Below, piece after piece: positions 46,514 through 55,754 of a DNA stretch of 64,000 nucleotides. How positions within the stretch are numbered: position 1 is the first letter of the stretch; every line of letters begins with the position of its first letter. The DNA is taken from assembly GCF_009908285.1 (NCBI RefSeq), contig NZ_JAAARM010000001.1, forward strand, positions 62,001-126,000. The letters run 5' to 3'. The stretch comes from Pseudomonas sp. Fl4BN1 (GTDB lineage: Bacteria; Pseudomonadota; Gammaproteobacteria; Pseudomonadales; Pseudomonadaceae). The notes under the pieces are model-generated. The model saw nothing but the letters and a program-made list of their open reading frames with translations, made no database searches and was not told where the DNA came from. The translations under genes were made by a program, and so were the position numbers.

Positions 46514-47869
46514 TTAGCGGCGGTAAGCCGCTCCGGTGTGTTGTTCGGGCAGCTTGCGGTCCTGGCGAAAGAGCTTTTCGCGCAGGGTGCCCTGGTCGTA
46601 GGCGGTCTTGTACGAGCCCCGGCGTTGCAGCTCCGGGATCACCAGATCGATGAAGTCGACATAGCTTTCCGGGGTGACGATGCGGGTCAGGTTGAAGCCG
46701 TCCAGGCCGGTTTCGGCAATCCAGGATTCCAGCTCATCGGCCACCTGTTGCGGTGATCCGACCACGGTGAAGTAGCGGCCGCCCAGGGCGTGCTGGTCCA
46801 GCAGCTTGCGCCGGGTCCAGTCGTTGTTCTGCAGGTTCTTGGTGGCCGATTGGATCGCGTTGCTCTTCACGTACTGGATCGGCTCGTCGATCTCGTACTG
46901 GGCGAAATCGATCCCGGTGGAGGCGGAGAAATGCGCCACACCGGCTTCGGCGCTGGCATGACTGCGATACTCGGCGTGTTTCTTCCAGGCCAGCTCCTCG
47001 GTCGCGGCGACGATCACGTTGAGCCCCATGAACACCTTGATGTCCTCAGGGTTGCGCCCGGCGGCCACGGCGCTGGCGCGGACCTTGTCCACCTGGGCCT
47101 TGGTCGCGGCCTTGTTCTGCCCGCTGATGAACACGCACTCGGCGTGGCGCCCGGCGAACACCAGGCCGCGGTCCGAGCTGCCGGCCTGGAACAGCACCGG
47201 GGTGCGTTGCGGCGACGGCTCGCACAGGTGATAACCGCTGACCTGGTAGAACTCGCCCTGGTGCTCGACCTTGTGCACCTTGTCCGGTTGGGCGTAGATG
47301 CGCTGCTCGCGGTCGTTGATCACCGCGTCGTCTTCCCAGCTGCCTTCCCAGAGTTTGTACAGCACCTCCAGGTACTCGTCGGCCTGGTCGTAGCGGCGGT
47401 CGTGTTCGATCTGCTGCTTGAGGCCCATGGCCTGGGCGGCGCTGTCCAGGTAGCCGGTGACGATGTTCCAGCCGACCCGGCCACGGCTCAGGTGATCGAG
47501 GGTGGAGAGGCGTCGGGCGAACAGGTACGGCGCTTCGTAAGTGAGGTTGGCGGTCAGGCCGAAGCCGAGGTTCCTGGTCACCGCGGCCATGGCCGAGACC
47601 AGCAGCAGCGGGTCGTTGACCGGTAGTTGGATCGACTCCTTGAGCGTCACGTCCAGGGAGTTCTGGTAGACGTCGTAGACCCCGACGATGTCGGCGATGA
47701 ACAGCCCGTCGAACAGCCCGCGTTCCAGCAACTGGGCCAGCTCGGTCCAGTATTCGATGGTCTGGTACTGGGTCGAGGTGTCCCGTGGGTGAGTCCACAG
47801 GCCGTGGTTGATATGACCGACGCAGTTCATGTTGAAGGCGTTGAGCAGGATCTTCTTTTTCGCGGCCAT
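46514..47869 (-). CDS. FMN-dependent monooxygenase, NtaA/SnaA/DszA family
   Basis: 451 residues. Two-component luciferase-like monooxygenase: KILLNAFNMNCVGHINHGLW at the start, LARRLSTLDHLSRGRVGWNIVTG as flavin-binding core (in part: LDHLSRGRVGWNIV), VLFQAGSSDRGLVFA and the C-terminal RRGSYKTAYDQGTLREKLF. Related enzymes oxidise sulfones, DMS or nitrilotriacetate using FMNH2 from a separate reductase, which is not encoded nearby. Start at 47869 shares bases with the stop of the upstream sfnB gene (TGATG). A likely C-S bond-cleaving step in sulfur acquisition. Confidence 0.9.
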   Translation of the reverse strand: MAAKKKILLNAFNMNCVGHINHGLWTHPRDTSTQYQTIEYWTELAQLLERGLFDGLFIADIVGVYDVYQNSLDVTLKESIQLPVNDPLLLVSAMAAVTRNLGFGLTANLTYEAPYLFARRLSTLDHLSRGRVGWNIVTGYLDSAAQAMGLKQQIEHDRRYDQADEYLEVLYKLWEGSWEDDAVINDREQRIYAQPDKVHKVEHQGEFYQVSGYHLCEPSPQRTPVLFQAGSSDRGLVFAGRHAECVFISGQNKAATKAQVDKVRASAVAAGRNPEDIKVFMGLNVIVAATEELAWKKHAEYRSHASAEAGVAHFSASTGIDFAQYEIDEPIQYVKSNAIQSATKNLQNNDWTRRKLLDQHALGGRYFTVVGSPQQVADELESWIAETGLDGFNLTRIVTPESYVDFIDLVIPELQRRGSYKTAYDQGTLREKLFRQDRKLPEQHTGAAYRR

Positions 47870-49062
47870 CAAATAGTCCCCCGCAACGGCGGGTTGGTCT
47901 GGTTCAGGTAGTAGTTGCCCACCGCGTGGTACTTCCAGCGCACCGGGTCGTGCAGGGTGTGTACCCGGGCGTTGCGCCAGTGGCGGTCCAGGCCGTGCTC
48001 GGCCAGGGTCGCCTGGCTGCCCGCCAGTTCGAACAGGGTGCTGCCGGCGGCCAGGGAAATTTCCGTGCTCAGGGCGCGGACTTCGGCCACGGCGATGGAG
48101 GCGGCGGCCACGGTGTCGGCGTTGCTGTCGGCTTGGGCTGCGTCGAGGAATTCACCGGCGCGTTCCAGCAGCGCTTCGGTGGCGTGCAGGCGGATGCTCA
48201 GGTGGCCGAAGCTCTTGATCGTCAGCGGGTCGGCGGTGGCCTGCTCCAGGCCGGAGTCGATCCAGGGCCGGGTCTTGGTGCGCACAAAGTGCAGGGCGTC
48301 CTCGTAGGCGGCGCGGGCAATGCCGGTGTCGATGGCCGCGTGAAGGATCTGCGCCAGGGGGCCAACCGTGGTCGGGCGCTCGAAGGCGCTCTGGAACGGC
48401 ACCACGTCGTCGGCGTCCACCCACACATTTTCGAACAGCACCGAGCCGCTGCCGGTGGTGCGCTGGCCGAAGCCGCTCCAGTCGTCGATCACGCTCAGGC
48501 CCTGGCTGTCCGCGGGGACGAAGGCCAGTTGCAGCACGCCGTATTCATCCACCACCGATGTCGGGATGCGTTGGGCGTAGATCGCTCCGGTGGCGTAGAA
48601 CTTGCGCCCGTCGATGCGGTAGCCATCGCCGTCACGGCTCAGGCGGGTGGTGCGGTCGTGGGCGGTCTTGGTGCCCAGCTCGGCCAGGGCGTTGCCGAAG
48701 CGCCGGCCGGCGAGGACTTCGGCGTACAGGCGTTGTTTCTGCTGCGGGCTGCCATTCACCCGCAGTACTTCGAGGGCATAGAAATGGTTCTGCGGGATCT
48801 GCCCCAGGGAGGCGTCGGCCTGGGCGATCAGGGCGATGACCTTGGCCAGGGTGACATTGGAGACACCGGCGCCGCCGTATTCCCTGGGCACGCTGATGCC
48901 CCACAGGCCGGAGCGCGAGAAGGCTTCCAGTTCCGGGTGTGGCAGGCGCCGCTCGCGGTCGCGCAGGGCACTGTCGCGTTGGAAATCTTCCGCCAGGTCG
49001 CTGGCGACAATCAGGGCTTGTTCATCGCTGGTGATGACCGCGACGTGTTGAGAAAGGCTCAT
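47869..49062 (-). CDS. sfnB: SfnB-family sulfur acquisition oxidoreductase, copy 1
   Basis: 397 residues, acyl-CoA dehydrogenase fold of the DszC/SfnB branch. GLWGISVPREYGGAGVSNVT, DDWSGFGQRTTGSGSVLFEN and the C-terminal DRHWRNARVHTLHDPVRWKY are hallmarks; the last one replaces the usual acyl-CoA dehydrogenase ending. Probably uses reduced flavin and oxygen. GGAG before ATG. Paralogous to the next gene upstream (49087-50328) along the whole length, so a tandem duplication. Confidence 0.9.
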   Translation of the reverse strand: MSLSQHVAVITSDEQALIVASDLAEDFQRDSALRDRERRLPHPELEAFSRSGLWGISVPREYGGAGVSNVTLAKVIALIAQADASLGQIPQNHFYALEVLRVNGSPQQKQRLYAEVLAGRRFGNALAELGTKTAHDRTTRLSRDGDGYRIDGRKFYATGAIYAQRIPTSVVDEYGVLQLAFVPADSQGLSVIDDWSGFGQRTTGSGSVLFENVWVDADDVVPFQSAFERPTTVGPLAQILHAAIDTGIARAAYEDALHFVRTKTRPWIDSGLEQATADPLTIKSFGHLSIRLHATEALLERAGEFLDAAQADSNADTVAAASIAVAEVRALSTEISLAAGSTLFELAGSQATLAEHGLDRHWRNARVHTLHDPVRWKYHAVGNYYLNQTNPPLRGTI

Positions 49063-49086
49063 GTGTTTCTCCAGAGGTCTGGTCGG

Positions 49087-50328
49087 TTAAATCCAGGAAT
49101 GACGAGCAGGCAAAGTGCCGTTCAGGTGATAGGCGCCGACGGCGTGGTACTTCCAGCGCACTGGATCGTGCAGCGTATGCACCCGGGCGTTGCGCCAGTG
49201 TCGGTCGAGGTTGAATTCGGCGAGGGTGGCGCGGCTGCCGGCCAGCTCGAAGAGTTTTTCGCTGGCCAGCAGCGAGATCTCGGTGGTCAGCACCTTGGCT
49301 TCGGCCACGGCGATGGAGGCGCGGGCCGCGGACTCGGCGGTGATCGGCGCTGAGCTGACCTGGTCCAGCACCTGGCCAGCCTTGCGCAGCAGGGCCTCGG
49401 CGGCGTGCAGTTCGATCTGCAGCTTGCCGATGTCGGCGATCACATACAGGTCGTCGCTGGCCCGCTCGACGTTGGCATCGATCCACGGCCGGGCGCGTTC
49501 CCGGACAAAGGCGATGGCGTCGGCCACGGCTTCCCGGGCGATGCCGGCGTCGATGGCGGCCTGGATCAGTTGCGACACGGCGCCCTGGATATTCGGCGTG
49601 TCGTTGATCCGCCAGTTATCCAGCACCAGCTCGGACTCGACCCGCACACTGTTGAGCAGGATGGTGCCGCTGGCGGTGGTGCGCTGGCCGAAGCCCGACC
49701 AGTCATCGACGATGCGTAAACCCTGGGTGCCGCGGCGGACGAAGGCCAGCACCTGGCGGCCGTCATCGTTGAGTGCCTTGACCGCTACCCAGTGGGCGAA
49801 CAGGGCGCCGGTGGAGTAGAACTTCTGGCCATTGATCACATGGCCCTCGGCGTCGGCGGTGATCCGCGCCTTGAGTTCCAGGGTGTTCTTGGTGCCGCGT
49901 TCCGGGCCGGCATTGCCGATGCGCCAGCCTTCCAGCACGCTCTGCAACAGTTGTTTTTTCTGCCGCTCGGTGCCGCAGCCGAGAATCAGGCCGAGGATAC
50001 CGAACTGGTTCTGCGGGATCTGGCCCAGGGCTGGGTCCGCCGCGGAAATGATCGCGAAGACTTCGGCCAGGGTGACGAAGGAAACCTGTGGCCCGCCGTA
50101 GGCGCGGGGAATGGAAATACTGCCTAGGCCGCTGCGGGTGAACTGTTCGATCTGCGCCCACGGCAGCTTGCGCTGACGGTCACGTTGGGCGGCTTGCTGG
50201 CGAGCAACGTCCGCCAGTTCATGGGCGGCCTGAAGGGCTTCGGCGTCGTTGCGCAGAACCCGTGCGGGCAACAAAAGGGGAGCAATATCCAGGTCACTCT
50301 GGACCTGAGCTTCGACCAGACTGGACAT
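49087..50328 (-). CDS. sfnB: SfnB-family sulfur acquisition oxidoreductase, copy 2
   Basis: 413 residues, same family as the adjacent copy: GLGSISIPRAYGGPQVSFVT, DDWSGFGQRTTASGTILLNS and DRHWRNARVHTLHDPVRWKY. It has about 15 extra N-terminal residues. The start at 50328 has AAGGAG 8 bp away. It is first in a run of six minus-strand genes (sfnB, sfnB, monooxygenase, metQ, metN, metI), and a shared sulfur-controlled promoter upstream is likely (motif at 50506). Confidence 0.9.
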   Translation of the reverse strand: MSSLVEAQVQSDLDIAPLLLPARVLRNDAEALQAAHELADVARQQAAQRDRQRKLPWAQIEQFTRSGLGSISIPRAYGGPQVSFVTLAEVFAIISAADPALGQIPQNQFGILGLILGCGTERQKKQLLQSVLEGWRIGNAGPERGTKNTLELKARITADAEGHVINGQKFYSTGALFAHWVAVKALNDDGRQVLAFVRRGTQGLRIVDDWSGFGQRTTASGTILLNSVRVESELVLDNWRINDTPNIQGAVSQLIQAAIDAGIAREAVADAIAFVRERARPWIDANVERASDDLYVIADIGKLQIELHAAEALLRKAGQVLDQVSSAPITAESAARASIAVAEAKVLTTEISLLASEKLFELAGSRATLAEFNLDRHWRNARVHTLHDPVRWKYHAVGAYHLNGTLPARHSWI

Positions 50329-50505
50329 CAGCGCCACTCCTTGGCTGCACGCAATGCCCTGGCGATCTGCACTGGGGTGATTGTGTTCCGGACCATACCT
50401 ACCTCACATCTCATGGATATGCCGCGTTCGTGCGGCGAAATCAGAATCAAGAATGTCCGGTGGTCCGGTGCATATACCCTATGCGCGTATAAAAATTAAA
50501 TAAAC

Positions 50506-50523
50506 TAACTTTTAGGAATATCA
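50506..50523. promoter_or_regulatory. GGAATA-type AT-rich motif upstream of the sfnB operon
   Basis: TAACTTTTAGGAATATCA, closely matching the site in the sftR/sftP gap (12780-12798). It sits about 180 bp before the first sfnB start, in a run of AT-rich sequence (50485-50525). Confidence 0.45.
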
Positions 50524-50628
50524 ATAGAAGGGTTGAATTGGAGCCCGCAGGCGTTATGGATCAAGGCCTTAGGTGGCTTGAGCGGGCACTGATTGAGTGA
50601 CGAACGCCCCTGGCATTTCGTTGGTCGG

Positions 50629-51059
50629 GTAGGAGCTGGCTTGCCAGCGAAGACGTCCGTGAGGGCGATGCAAGGCTTGCGGCCTCTTCGCCGGCAAGCC
50701 GGCTCCTACGGGGGGGTGGTGTGGCGAAGGGAGGAACATCAGCTGATGTAGGAGCTGGCTTGCCAGCGAAGGCGTCCGTGAGGGCGATGCAAGGCTTGCA
50801 GGCCTCTTCGCCGGCAAGCCGGCTCCTACGGGGGTGTGGTGTGGCGAAGGGAGGAACATCAGCTGTTGTAGGAGCTGGCTTGCCAGCGAAGACGGCCGTG
50901 AGGGCGATGCAAGGCTTGCAGGCCTTTTCGCCGGCAAGCCGGCTCCTACGGGGGGGGCGAAGGGAGGAACATCAGCTGTAGGAGCTGGCTTGCCAGCGAA
51001 GACGGCCGTGAGGGCGATGCAAGGCTTGCAGGCCTCTTCGCCGGCCAGCCGGCTCCTAC
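50629..51059. repeat. REP doublet array E, 4 tandem units
   Basis: Units start at 50629, 50748, 50868 and 50978 (periods 119, 120 and 110). The spacer GAAGGGAGGAACATCAGCTG is private to this array. The last right arm ends on the tcyN stop codon. Confidence 0.96.
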
Positions 51060-51814
51060 AAGGCGTGGCCGGGGTGGAGAAACTTGCTCAGGAACTGTCG
51101 CGTGCGCTCTTGCTGAGGGTTGGCGAACAGCGCCTTGGCTTCGCCCTGTTCGACGATCACCCCCTTGTCGAAGAAGATCACCCGGTTGGCCACGTCCCGG
51201 GCGAAGCTCATCTCGTGGGTGACGATGACCATGGTGCGTTTCTCTTCGGCCAGGCTGCGGATGGTGGCCAGCACTTCACCCACTAGCTCGGGGTCGAGGG
51301 CCGAGGTGGGTTCGTCGAACAGGATCACCCCAGGCTCCATGGCCAGGGCCCGGGCAATCGCCACCCGCTGTTGCTGGCCACCGGACAGGCGCCTCGGGTA
51401 GGCGTCTTCCTTGCCCGCCAGGCCGACCTTGGCCAGCAGCGCGCGACCCAGGGCGATGGCTTGTTCGCGTGGGGTTTTCTTCACCACCAGCGGGCCTTCG
51501 ATGACGTTCTCCAGGGCGGTGCGGTGGGGGAACAGGTTGAAGTTCTGGAACACGAAACCCACTTGCTGGCGCAACTGGCGTATCCGGCTTTGTTGCTGGT
51601 TGAGGGGGATGCTGCTGTCGATGGCAATGTCGCCGATCCTGATCCGCCCGCTGGTAGGTTCTTCCAGAAAGTTGAGGCAACGCAGGAAGGTGGTCTTGCC
51701 CGAGCCGCTGGGGCCGATGATGGCAACCACTTCGCCTTCCTTGACCTCCAGGTCGATGCCGTTGAGTACGGTCTGGCCCTTGAACTGCTTGGTCAGTTTT
51801 TCCACCACAATCAT
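51056..51814 (-). CDS. tcyN: L-cystine ABC transporter ATP-binding protein TcyN
   Basis: 252 residues: Walker [10 protein letters not shown], signature LSGGQQQR, Walker [19 protein letters not shown] switch. GlnQ-like group used by cystine importers (YecC/TcyN). The ATG at 51814 follows AGGAG in the end of the permease gene; 51835 is a less likely start. Its stop codon TAG is provided by the first arm (in reverse) of the adjoining REP array. Confidence 0.9.
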   Translation of the reverse strand: MIVVEKLTKQFKGQTVLNGIDLEVKEGEVVAIIGPSGSGKTTFLRCLNFLEEPTSGRIRIGDIAIDSSIPLNQQQSRIRQLRQQVGFVFQNFNLFPHRTALENVIEGPLVVKKTPREQAIALGRALLAKVGLAGKEDAYPRRLSGGQQQRVAIARALAMEPGVILFDEPTSALDPELVGEVLATIRSLAEEKRTMVIVTHEMSFARDVANRVIFFDKGVIVEQGEAKALFANPQQERTRQFLSKFLHPGHAL

Positions 51815-51818
51815 GGCT

Positions 51819-52484
51819 TCAAGACTCCTGGTCATGCCGATTGACCCGCTCTTCCAGACGGTTCTGCAGGTGCGCGAGCACGCTGGCGAGAATCCAGTAG
51901 ATCAGCGCGGCGGCAAGATACATGGTGAAGATTTCGAAGGTGCGCGCGGTGATCAGCTGCGCTTGGCGGAACAGTTCCGGTACCTGGATCGTGGCGGCCA
52001 GGGCCGTGTCCTTGACCAGTGAAATGAAGCTGTTGCCCAGCGGCGGCAGAGCGGTGCGCATGGCTTGTGGCAGGATCGCCCGGCGCAGGGTCTGGGCTCG
52101 GGTCATGCCGATGCTGGCGGCGGCTTCCCATTGGCCGCGCTCGATGGAACCGATGGCGGCCCTGAGGATTTCACAGGCGTAGGCCGCCATGTTCAGGGAA
52201 AAGCCGATCAGCGCTGCGGGCAACGGGTCCAGTTCCAGCCCCAGTTGCGGCAGGCCGTAGTAGATCACGAAGAGTTGCACCAGCAGCGGCGTGCCGCGAA
52301 AGAACGACACGTAGACCCGGGCAATCCAGCTCACCAGCCTCAGGTGCGACAGGCGCATCAAGGCCAGGCCGAAGCCCAGCAGCAGTCCGAAGAACATGCC
52401 GCCAAGGCTGAGGATGACCGTGTAATACGCGCCCTTGAGGAGAAATGGCGCTGAATCCAGCGCCAGTTGCAGGCCTGCTTCCAT
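51819..52484 (-). CDS. tcyL: L-cystine ABC transporter permease TcyL
   Basis: 221 residues, HisM-type permease with five helices: YVSFFRGTPLLVQLFVIYYG, QWEAAASIGMTRAQTLRRAI and the loop PQAMRTALPPLGNSFISLVK. Its start overlaps the tcyJ stop (TAATG). Middle gene of tcyJ-tcyL-tcyN. Confidence 0.9.
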   Translation of the reverse strand: MEAGLQLALDSAPFLLKGAYYTVILSLGGMFFGLLLGFGLALMRLSHLRLVSWIARVYVSFFRGTPLLVQLFVIYYGLPQLGLELDPLPAALIGFSLNMAAYACEILRAAIGSIERGQWEAAASIGMTRAQTLRRAILPQAMRTALPPLGNSFISLVKDTALAATIQVPELFRQAQLITARTFEIFTMYLAAALIYWILASVLAHLQNRLEERVNRHDQES

Positions 52485-53281
52485 TACTGGGTGACGTCAG
52501 CGTTGAAGTATTTCTCCGAGAGCTTTTTCAGCGTGCCGTCGGCCCGCAGTTCCTCGATCGCTTTGTTCACCGCGGCCAGCAGTTCAGGTTCGCCCTTGCG
52601 CAGGGCCACACCGGCTTCCTGGCGGGAGAAGGGTTCGCCGGATACCACCAGGGTGTCCTTGGTCTTCTTGATCAGCTCGAAGGCTGCCAGGCGGTCCACC
52701 AGGATCGCGTCGATACGGCCTACGCGCAGGTCCTGGTACTTGGTCGGATCATCGTCGTAGGTCTTGATGATGGCGCTGGGGACGTTGTCCTTGAGCCATT
52801 GCTCGTAGTTGGTGCCCAGGCCGACACCGACCTTGTGGCCACCCAGGTCGGCGGCAGTCTTGAACTTGCCGTCATCCTTCTTCTGGGTCAGGGCCTGGAT
52901 CCCGGAGACGGTGTAGGGGATGGAGAAATCGTACTTTTTCTTGCGCTCTTCAGAGATGGTCACCTGGTTGACGACCGCGTCCAGGCGCTTGGACTCCAGG
53001 GCTGCGAGAATGCCGTCCCACTTGGTCGGTTGCAGCTTGACCTTGACCCCGAGCTTGTTCGCCAGGGCTTCTGAGAACTCCACTTCGAAGCCGGCCAGCT
53101 TGCCGTTTTCATCGACGAAGCTGAACGGTGGATAGGTGCCTTCCAGGCCAACGTTGATCACTCCCGCATCCTTGATTTTCTGCAGTTGCTCGCCGGCAAC
53201 CGCTTGCCCCATCAATCCGGCACCGAGGGCCAGGCCCAGTGTGCCGATCAGCAGATTTCGACGCAGTACGGAAAAATTCAT
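52484..53281 (-). CDS. tcyJ: L-cystine-binding protein TcyJ (FliY)
   Basis: 265 residues, SBP_bac_3 fold. Signal peptide MNFSVLRRNLLIGTLGLALG ending QAVAGEQ. Mature part: INVGLEGTYPPFSFVDENGK, VKLQPTKWDGILAALESKRLD (in part), VVNQVTISEERKKKYDFSIP and YQDLRVGRIDAILVDR, all as in E. coli FliY/TcyJ. The start at 53281 follows AGGGGC. Delivers cystine to TcyL/TcyN; the neighbouring D-cysteine desulfhydrase gene is the usual companion. Confidence 0.93.
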   Translation of the reverse strand: MNFSVLRRNLLIGTLGLALGAGLMGQAVAGEQLQKIKDAGVINVGLEGTYPPFSFVDENGKLAGFEVEFSEALANKLGVKVKLQPTKWDGILAALESKRLDAVVNQVTISEERKKKYDFSIPYTVSGIQALTQKKDDGKFKTAADLGGHKVGVGLGTNYEQWLKDNVPSAIIKTYDDDPTKYQDLRVGRIDAILVDRLAAFELIKKTKDTLVVSGEPFSRQEAGVALRKGEPELLAAVNKAIEELRADGTLKKLSEKYFNADVTQ

Positions 53282-53458
53282 GACAAGCCCCTGTGATTTC
53301 TTATGCACGATGCGGGTGGGAGATGCAGGCCAATCGGTGAGCCGAAAGTAACGCTTTATCCTGCCTTAAATGCAGCTTATGCGCCTCATGGCAAATGAGC
53401 CTGCGGCGCGACTATAAAGTGATGTTTATAGGTTTAAAAATAATATAAATTAACGTTG

Positions 53459-53465
53459 TTATTCC
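53459..53465. promoter_or_regulatory. TTATTCC core upstream of tcyJ
   Basis: TAACGTTGTTATTCCATTTG in an AT-rich stretch (53415-53475), the same core as before atsK. About 180 bp upstream of tcyJ. The remainder of the 53282-53631 gap holds only the REP doublet. Confidence 0.35.
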
Positions 53466-53525
53466 ATTTGGTTTGGTTGTCGCTGCGCCACTACCTCCTA
53501 CAAAAAACGCCACGGCACTCAACCC

Positions 53526-53607
53526 GTAGGAGCTGGCTTGCCAGCGAAGGCGTCCCCGAGAGCGATGCAGGACTTGCGGGCCTCTTCGCCGGCAAGCCGG
53601 CTCCTAC
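53526..53607. repeat. REP doublet between tcyJ and dcyD
   Basis: GTAGGAGCTGGCTTGCCAGC and GCCGGCAAGCCGGCTCCTAC around a CCCCGAGAGCGATGCAGGAC middle that recurs in array F. Confidence 0.95.
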
Positions 53608-53631
53608 ACAAAACTTCACGGCATTCACCTT

Positions 53632-54627
53632 CTACGAGAAGGCCCCGGCATAGGCGAACAGCGCTGGGGCGCCGCCGGTGTGCAGGAAGATGATCGGGCC
53701 ATCGTCGAAACGCTGGCGCCCGACGCCGTCCAGCAGGCCGGCCATGGCCTTGCCGGTGTACACCGGGTCCAGCAACAGGCCTTCCTGGCTGGCCAGCAAT
53801 TTGACTGCGGCCAGGGTGCCGGCATTGGGTTCGCCGTAACGGGGGGCGAAGTATTCGTCCCACAGTTGCACGTTGAACGCCGCCGGCAGATTCACCCCCA
53901 GCAGTTCGGCGGTGCGTTCGGCCAGGCCCTGGACCTTGGGCCGCTGGTCTTCTTCGCTGCGCGATACCGTGACGCCGATCACCGGCAGTTGCGGCAGCAC
54001 TTCGCTCAACGCCAGGGCCAGGCCGCTGTGGGTGCCGGCGCTGCCGGAGGCCAGCACCACCGCGGAAAAATGCAGGCCGCTGTCTTCGATCTGCTGCGCC
54101 AGCTCCAGGCCGGCGCGGACATAACCCAGGGCGCCCAGTGCATTGGAGCCGCCGATGGGCACCAGATAGGGTCTCTTGCCGTTGTTGCGCAGGCGCGCGG
54201 CCAGGGCCTGCAATTGCTCGTCGGCTTGATCCAGGTTTTCCACCAGTTCGACCTTGGCATCGAACAGATCCAGCAGCAGGCGGTTGCCGTTGTTCAGGTA
54301 GTTGGGGTCTTCGGTGCCGATGGGGTTTTCCAGCAGGGCCACGCAACCCAATCCCAGCCGGGCGGCCAGGGCCGCAGTCTGGCGCACGTGGTTGGACTGG
54401 ATGGCACCGGCGGTGATCAGGGTATCGGCACCCTGGGCCAGGGCGTCGGCGGCCAGGTATTCGAGCTTGCGCAGCTTATTGCCGCCCATGGCCAGGGGCG
54501 TGGTGTCATCGCGCTTGACGTAGACATCACGGCCGATCCAGGCCGACAGGCGTTCGAGTTTTTCCAGGGCAGTGGCGTGACCGAGCAGGTCGAGGCGGTC
54601 AAAGCGGGCAAGCTGTTGTTTGATCAT
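53632..54627 (-). CDS. dcyD: D-cysteine desulfhydrase
   Basis: 331 residues, PLP-dependent (ACC deaminase / D-cysteine desulfhydrase family). The cofactor lysine is in [11 protein letters not shown] (Lys near 51); [20 protein letters not shown] (in part), [15 protein letters not shown] and [15 protein letters not shown] bind the phosphate and substrate. It degrades D-cysteine to pyruvate, H2S and ammonia, and is commonly beside the cystine importer. ACC deaminase is an alternative, but the cystine context favours D-cysteine. Divergent from a serine acetyltransferase gene. The start has a weak binding site. Confidence 0.88.
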   Translation of the reverse strand: MIKQQLARFDRLDLLGHATALEKLERLSAWIGRDVYVKRDDTTPLAMGGNKLRKLEYLAADALAQGADTLITAGAIQSNHVRQTAALAARLGLGCVALLENPIGTEDPNYLNNGNRLLLDLFDAKVELVENLDQADEQLQALAARLRNNGKRPYLVPIGGSNALGALGYVRAGLELAQQIEDSGLHFSAVVLASGSAGTHSGLALALSEVLPQLPVIGVTVSRSEEDQRPKVQGLAERTAELLGVNLPAAFNVQLWDEYFAPRYGEPNAGTLAAVKLLASQEGLLLDPVYTGKAMAGLLDGVGRQRFDDGPIIFLHTGGAPALFAYAGAFS

Positions 54628-54816
54628 GAGTTCGCACGGAACAGGGAAGGTGCAAGGACTATAGGCAGCGATATTTGCCCGGGCAACCGCCAATCGCTTA
54701 TGCGAAAAAGTGCTTGGCGCTGAACAATTAGTTCTTAAAGCTGGCCCTGGCGGGGCGTAAAGTGATCGCCGTTTGTGCGGCCCGATTGTCCGGCCGCCCG
54801 AGTAAGGAGTCTTATC

Positions 54817-55743
54817 GTGAGCGAGCGTTCCAGCCATTGGCAATTGCAGACCATCGTCGGCCAACTGCGCGATGCCCGTGACCAGTGGCGTACCCGCAAC
54901 GGTCGGGTCAGCGGCGAGCAGGGCGGCCGTGAACTGCCGTCGCGGGCGGCCATGGCGGAGATACTTGAAGCCCTGTGCGGCGCGCTGTTTCCCATGCGCC
55001 TGGGGCCAGTGGACCTGCGCGAGGAAAGCGAGGACTTCTACGTTGGCCACACTCTGGATGCGGCGCTCAATGCCTTGCTGGCCCAGGCGCGCCTGGAGCT
55101 GCGTTACGTGGCCCGGCAAAACGGCGAGGCGGATGCCGAGGTGAACGCCCGGGCGATCCGCCTGATCCAGGACTTCGCCCTGGCCCTGCCGGGCCTGCGG
55201 GTGCTGCTGGATACTGACGTGCTGGCCGCCTATCACGGTGACCCGGCGGCGCGCAGCGTCGATGAGGTGCTGCTGTGCTACCCGGGCATCCTGGCGGTGA
55301 TTCATCACCGTCTGGCGCACCATTTGTATCGCGCCGGCCTACCGTTGCTGGCACGGATCAGTTCGGAAATCGCTCACTCGGCCACCGGCATCGACATTCA
55401 CCCGGGCGCGCAAATCGGCCGCAGTTTCTTCATCGATCACGGGACCGGCGTGGTGATCGGCGAGACCGCGATCATTGGCGAGCGGGTACGGATCTACCAG
55501 GCGGTGACCCTGGGGGCCAAGCGCTTCCCGGCGGACGAAGATGGTCAGTTGCAGAAGGGCCACCCACGTCACCCGATCGTCGAGGACGACGTAGTGATCT
55601 ATGCCGGCGCGACCATCCTGGGGCGCATCACCATCGGCCAGGGCTCGACGATCGGCGGCAACGTCTGGCTGACCCGCAGCGTGCCGGCCGGCTGCAACCT
55701 GACCCAGGCCAACCTGCAGCACGACGACGGCTCGCAAAAGTAG
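54817..55743 (+). CDS. epsC: Serine O-acetyltransferase, EpsC/CysE-type
   Basis: 308 residues from a GTG start at 54817 preceded by AAGGAGT. An all-helical N-terminal domain of about 190 residues is followed by left-handed parallel beta-helix repeats: [40 protein letters not shown] and [20 protein letters not shown]. The catalytic His-Asp set is in this region. It makes O-acetylserine, the acceptor for sulfide in cysteine synthesis, fitting the adjacent H2S-producing desulfhydrase. Length exceeds the housekeeping CysE (about 260), so it is a second, dedicated enzyme. Confidence 0.9.
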   Translation: MSERSSHWQLQTIVGQLRDARDQWRTRNGRVSGEQGGRELPSRAAMAEILEALCGALFPMRLGPVDLREESEDFYVGHTLDAALNALLAQARLELRYVARQNGEADAEVNARAIRLIQDFALALPGLRVLLDTDVLAAYHGDPAARSVDEVLLCYPGILAVIHHRLAHHLYRAGLPLLARISSEIAHSATGIDIHPGAQIGRSFFIDHGTGVVIGETAIIGERVRIYQAVTLGAKRFPADEDGQLQKGHPRHPIVEDDVVIYAGATILGRITIGQGSTIGGNVWLTRSVPAGCNLTQANLQHDDGSQK

Positions 55744-55754
55744 AGCTGGCTTGT

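Noticed and set aside
54628-55323. N-terminal extension of the D-cysteine desulfhydrase frame
   Set aside because: The extra residues are antisense to the acetyltransferase gene; family alignment starts at the ATG at 54627.
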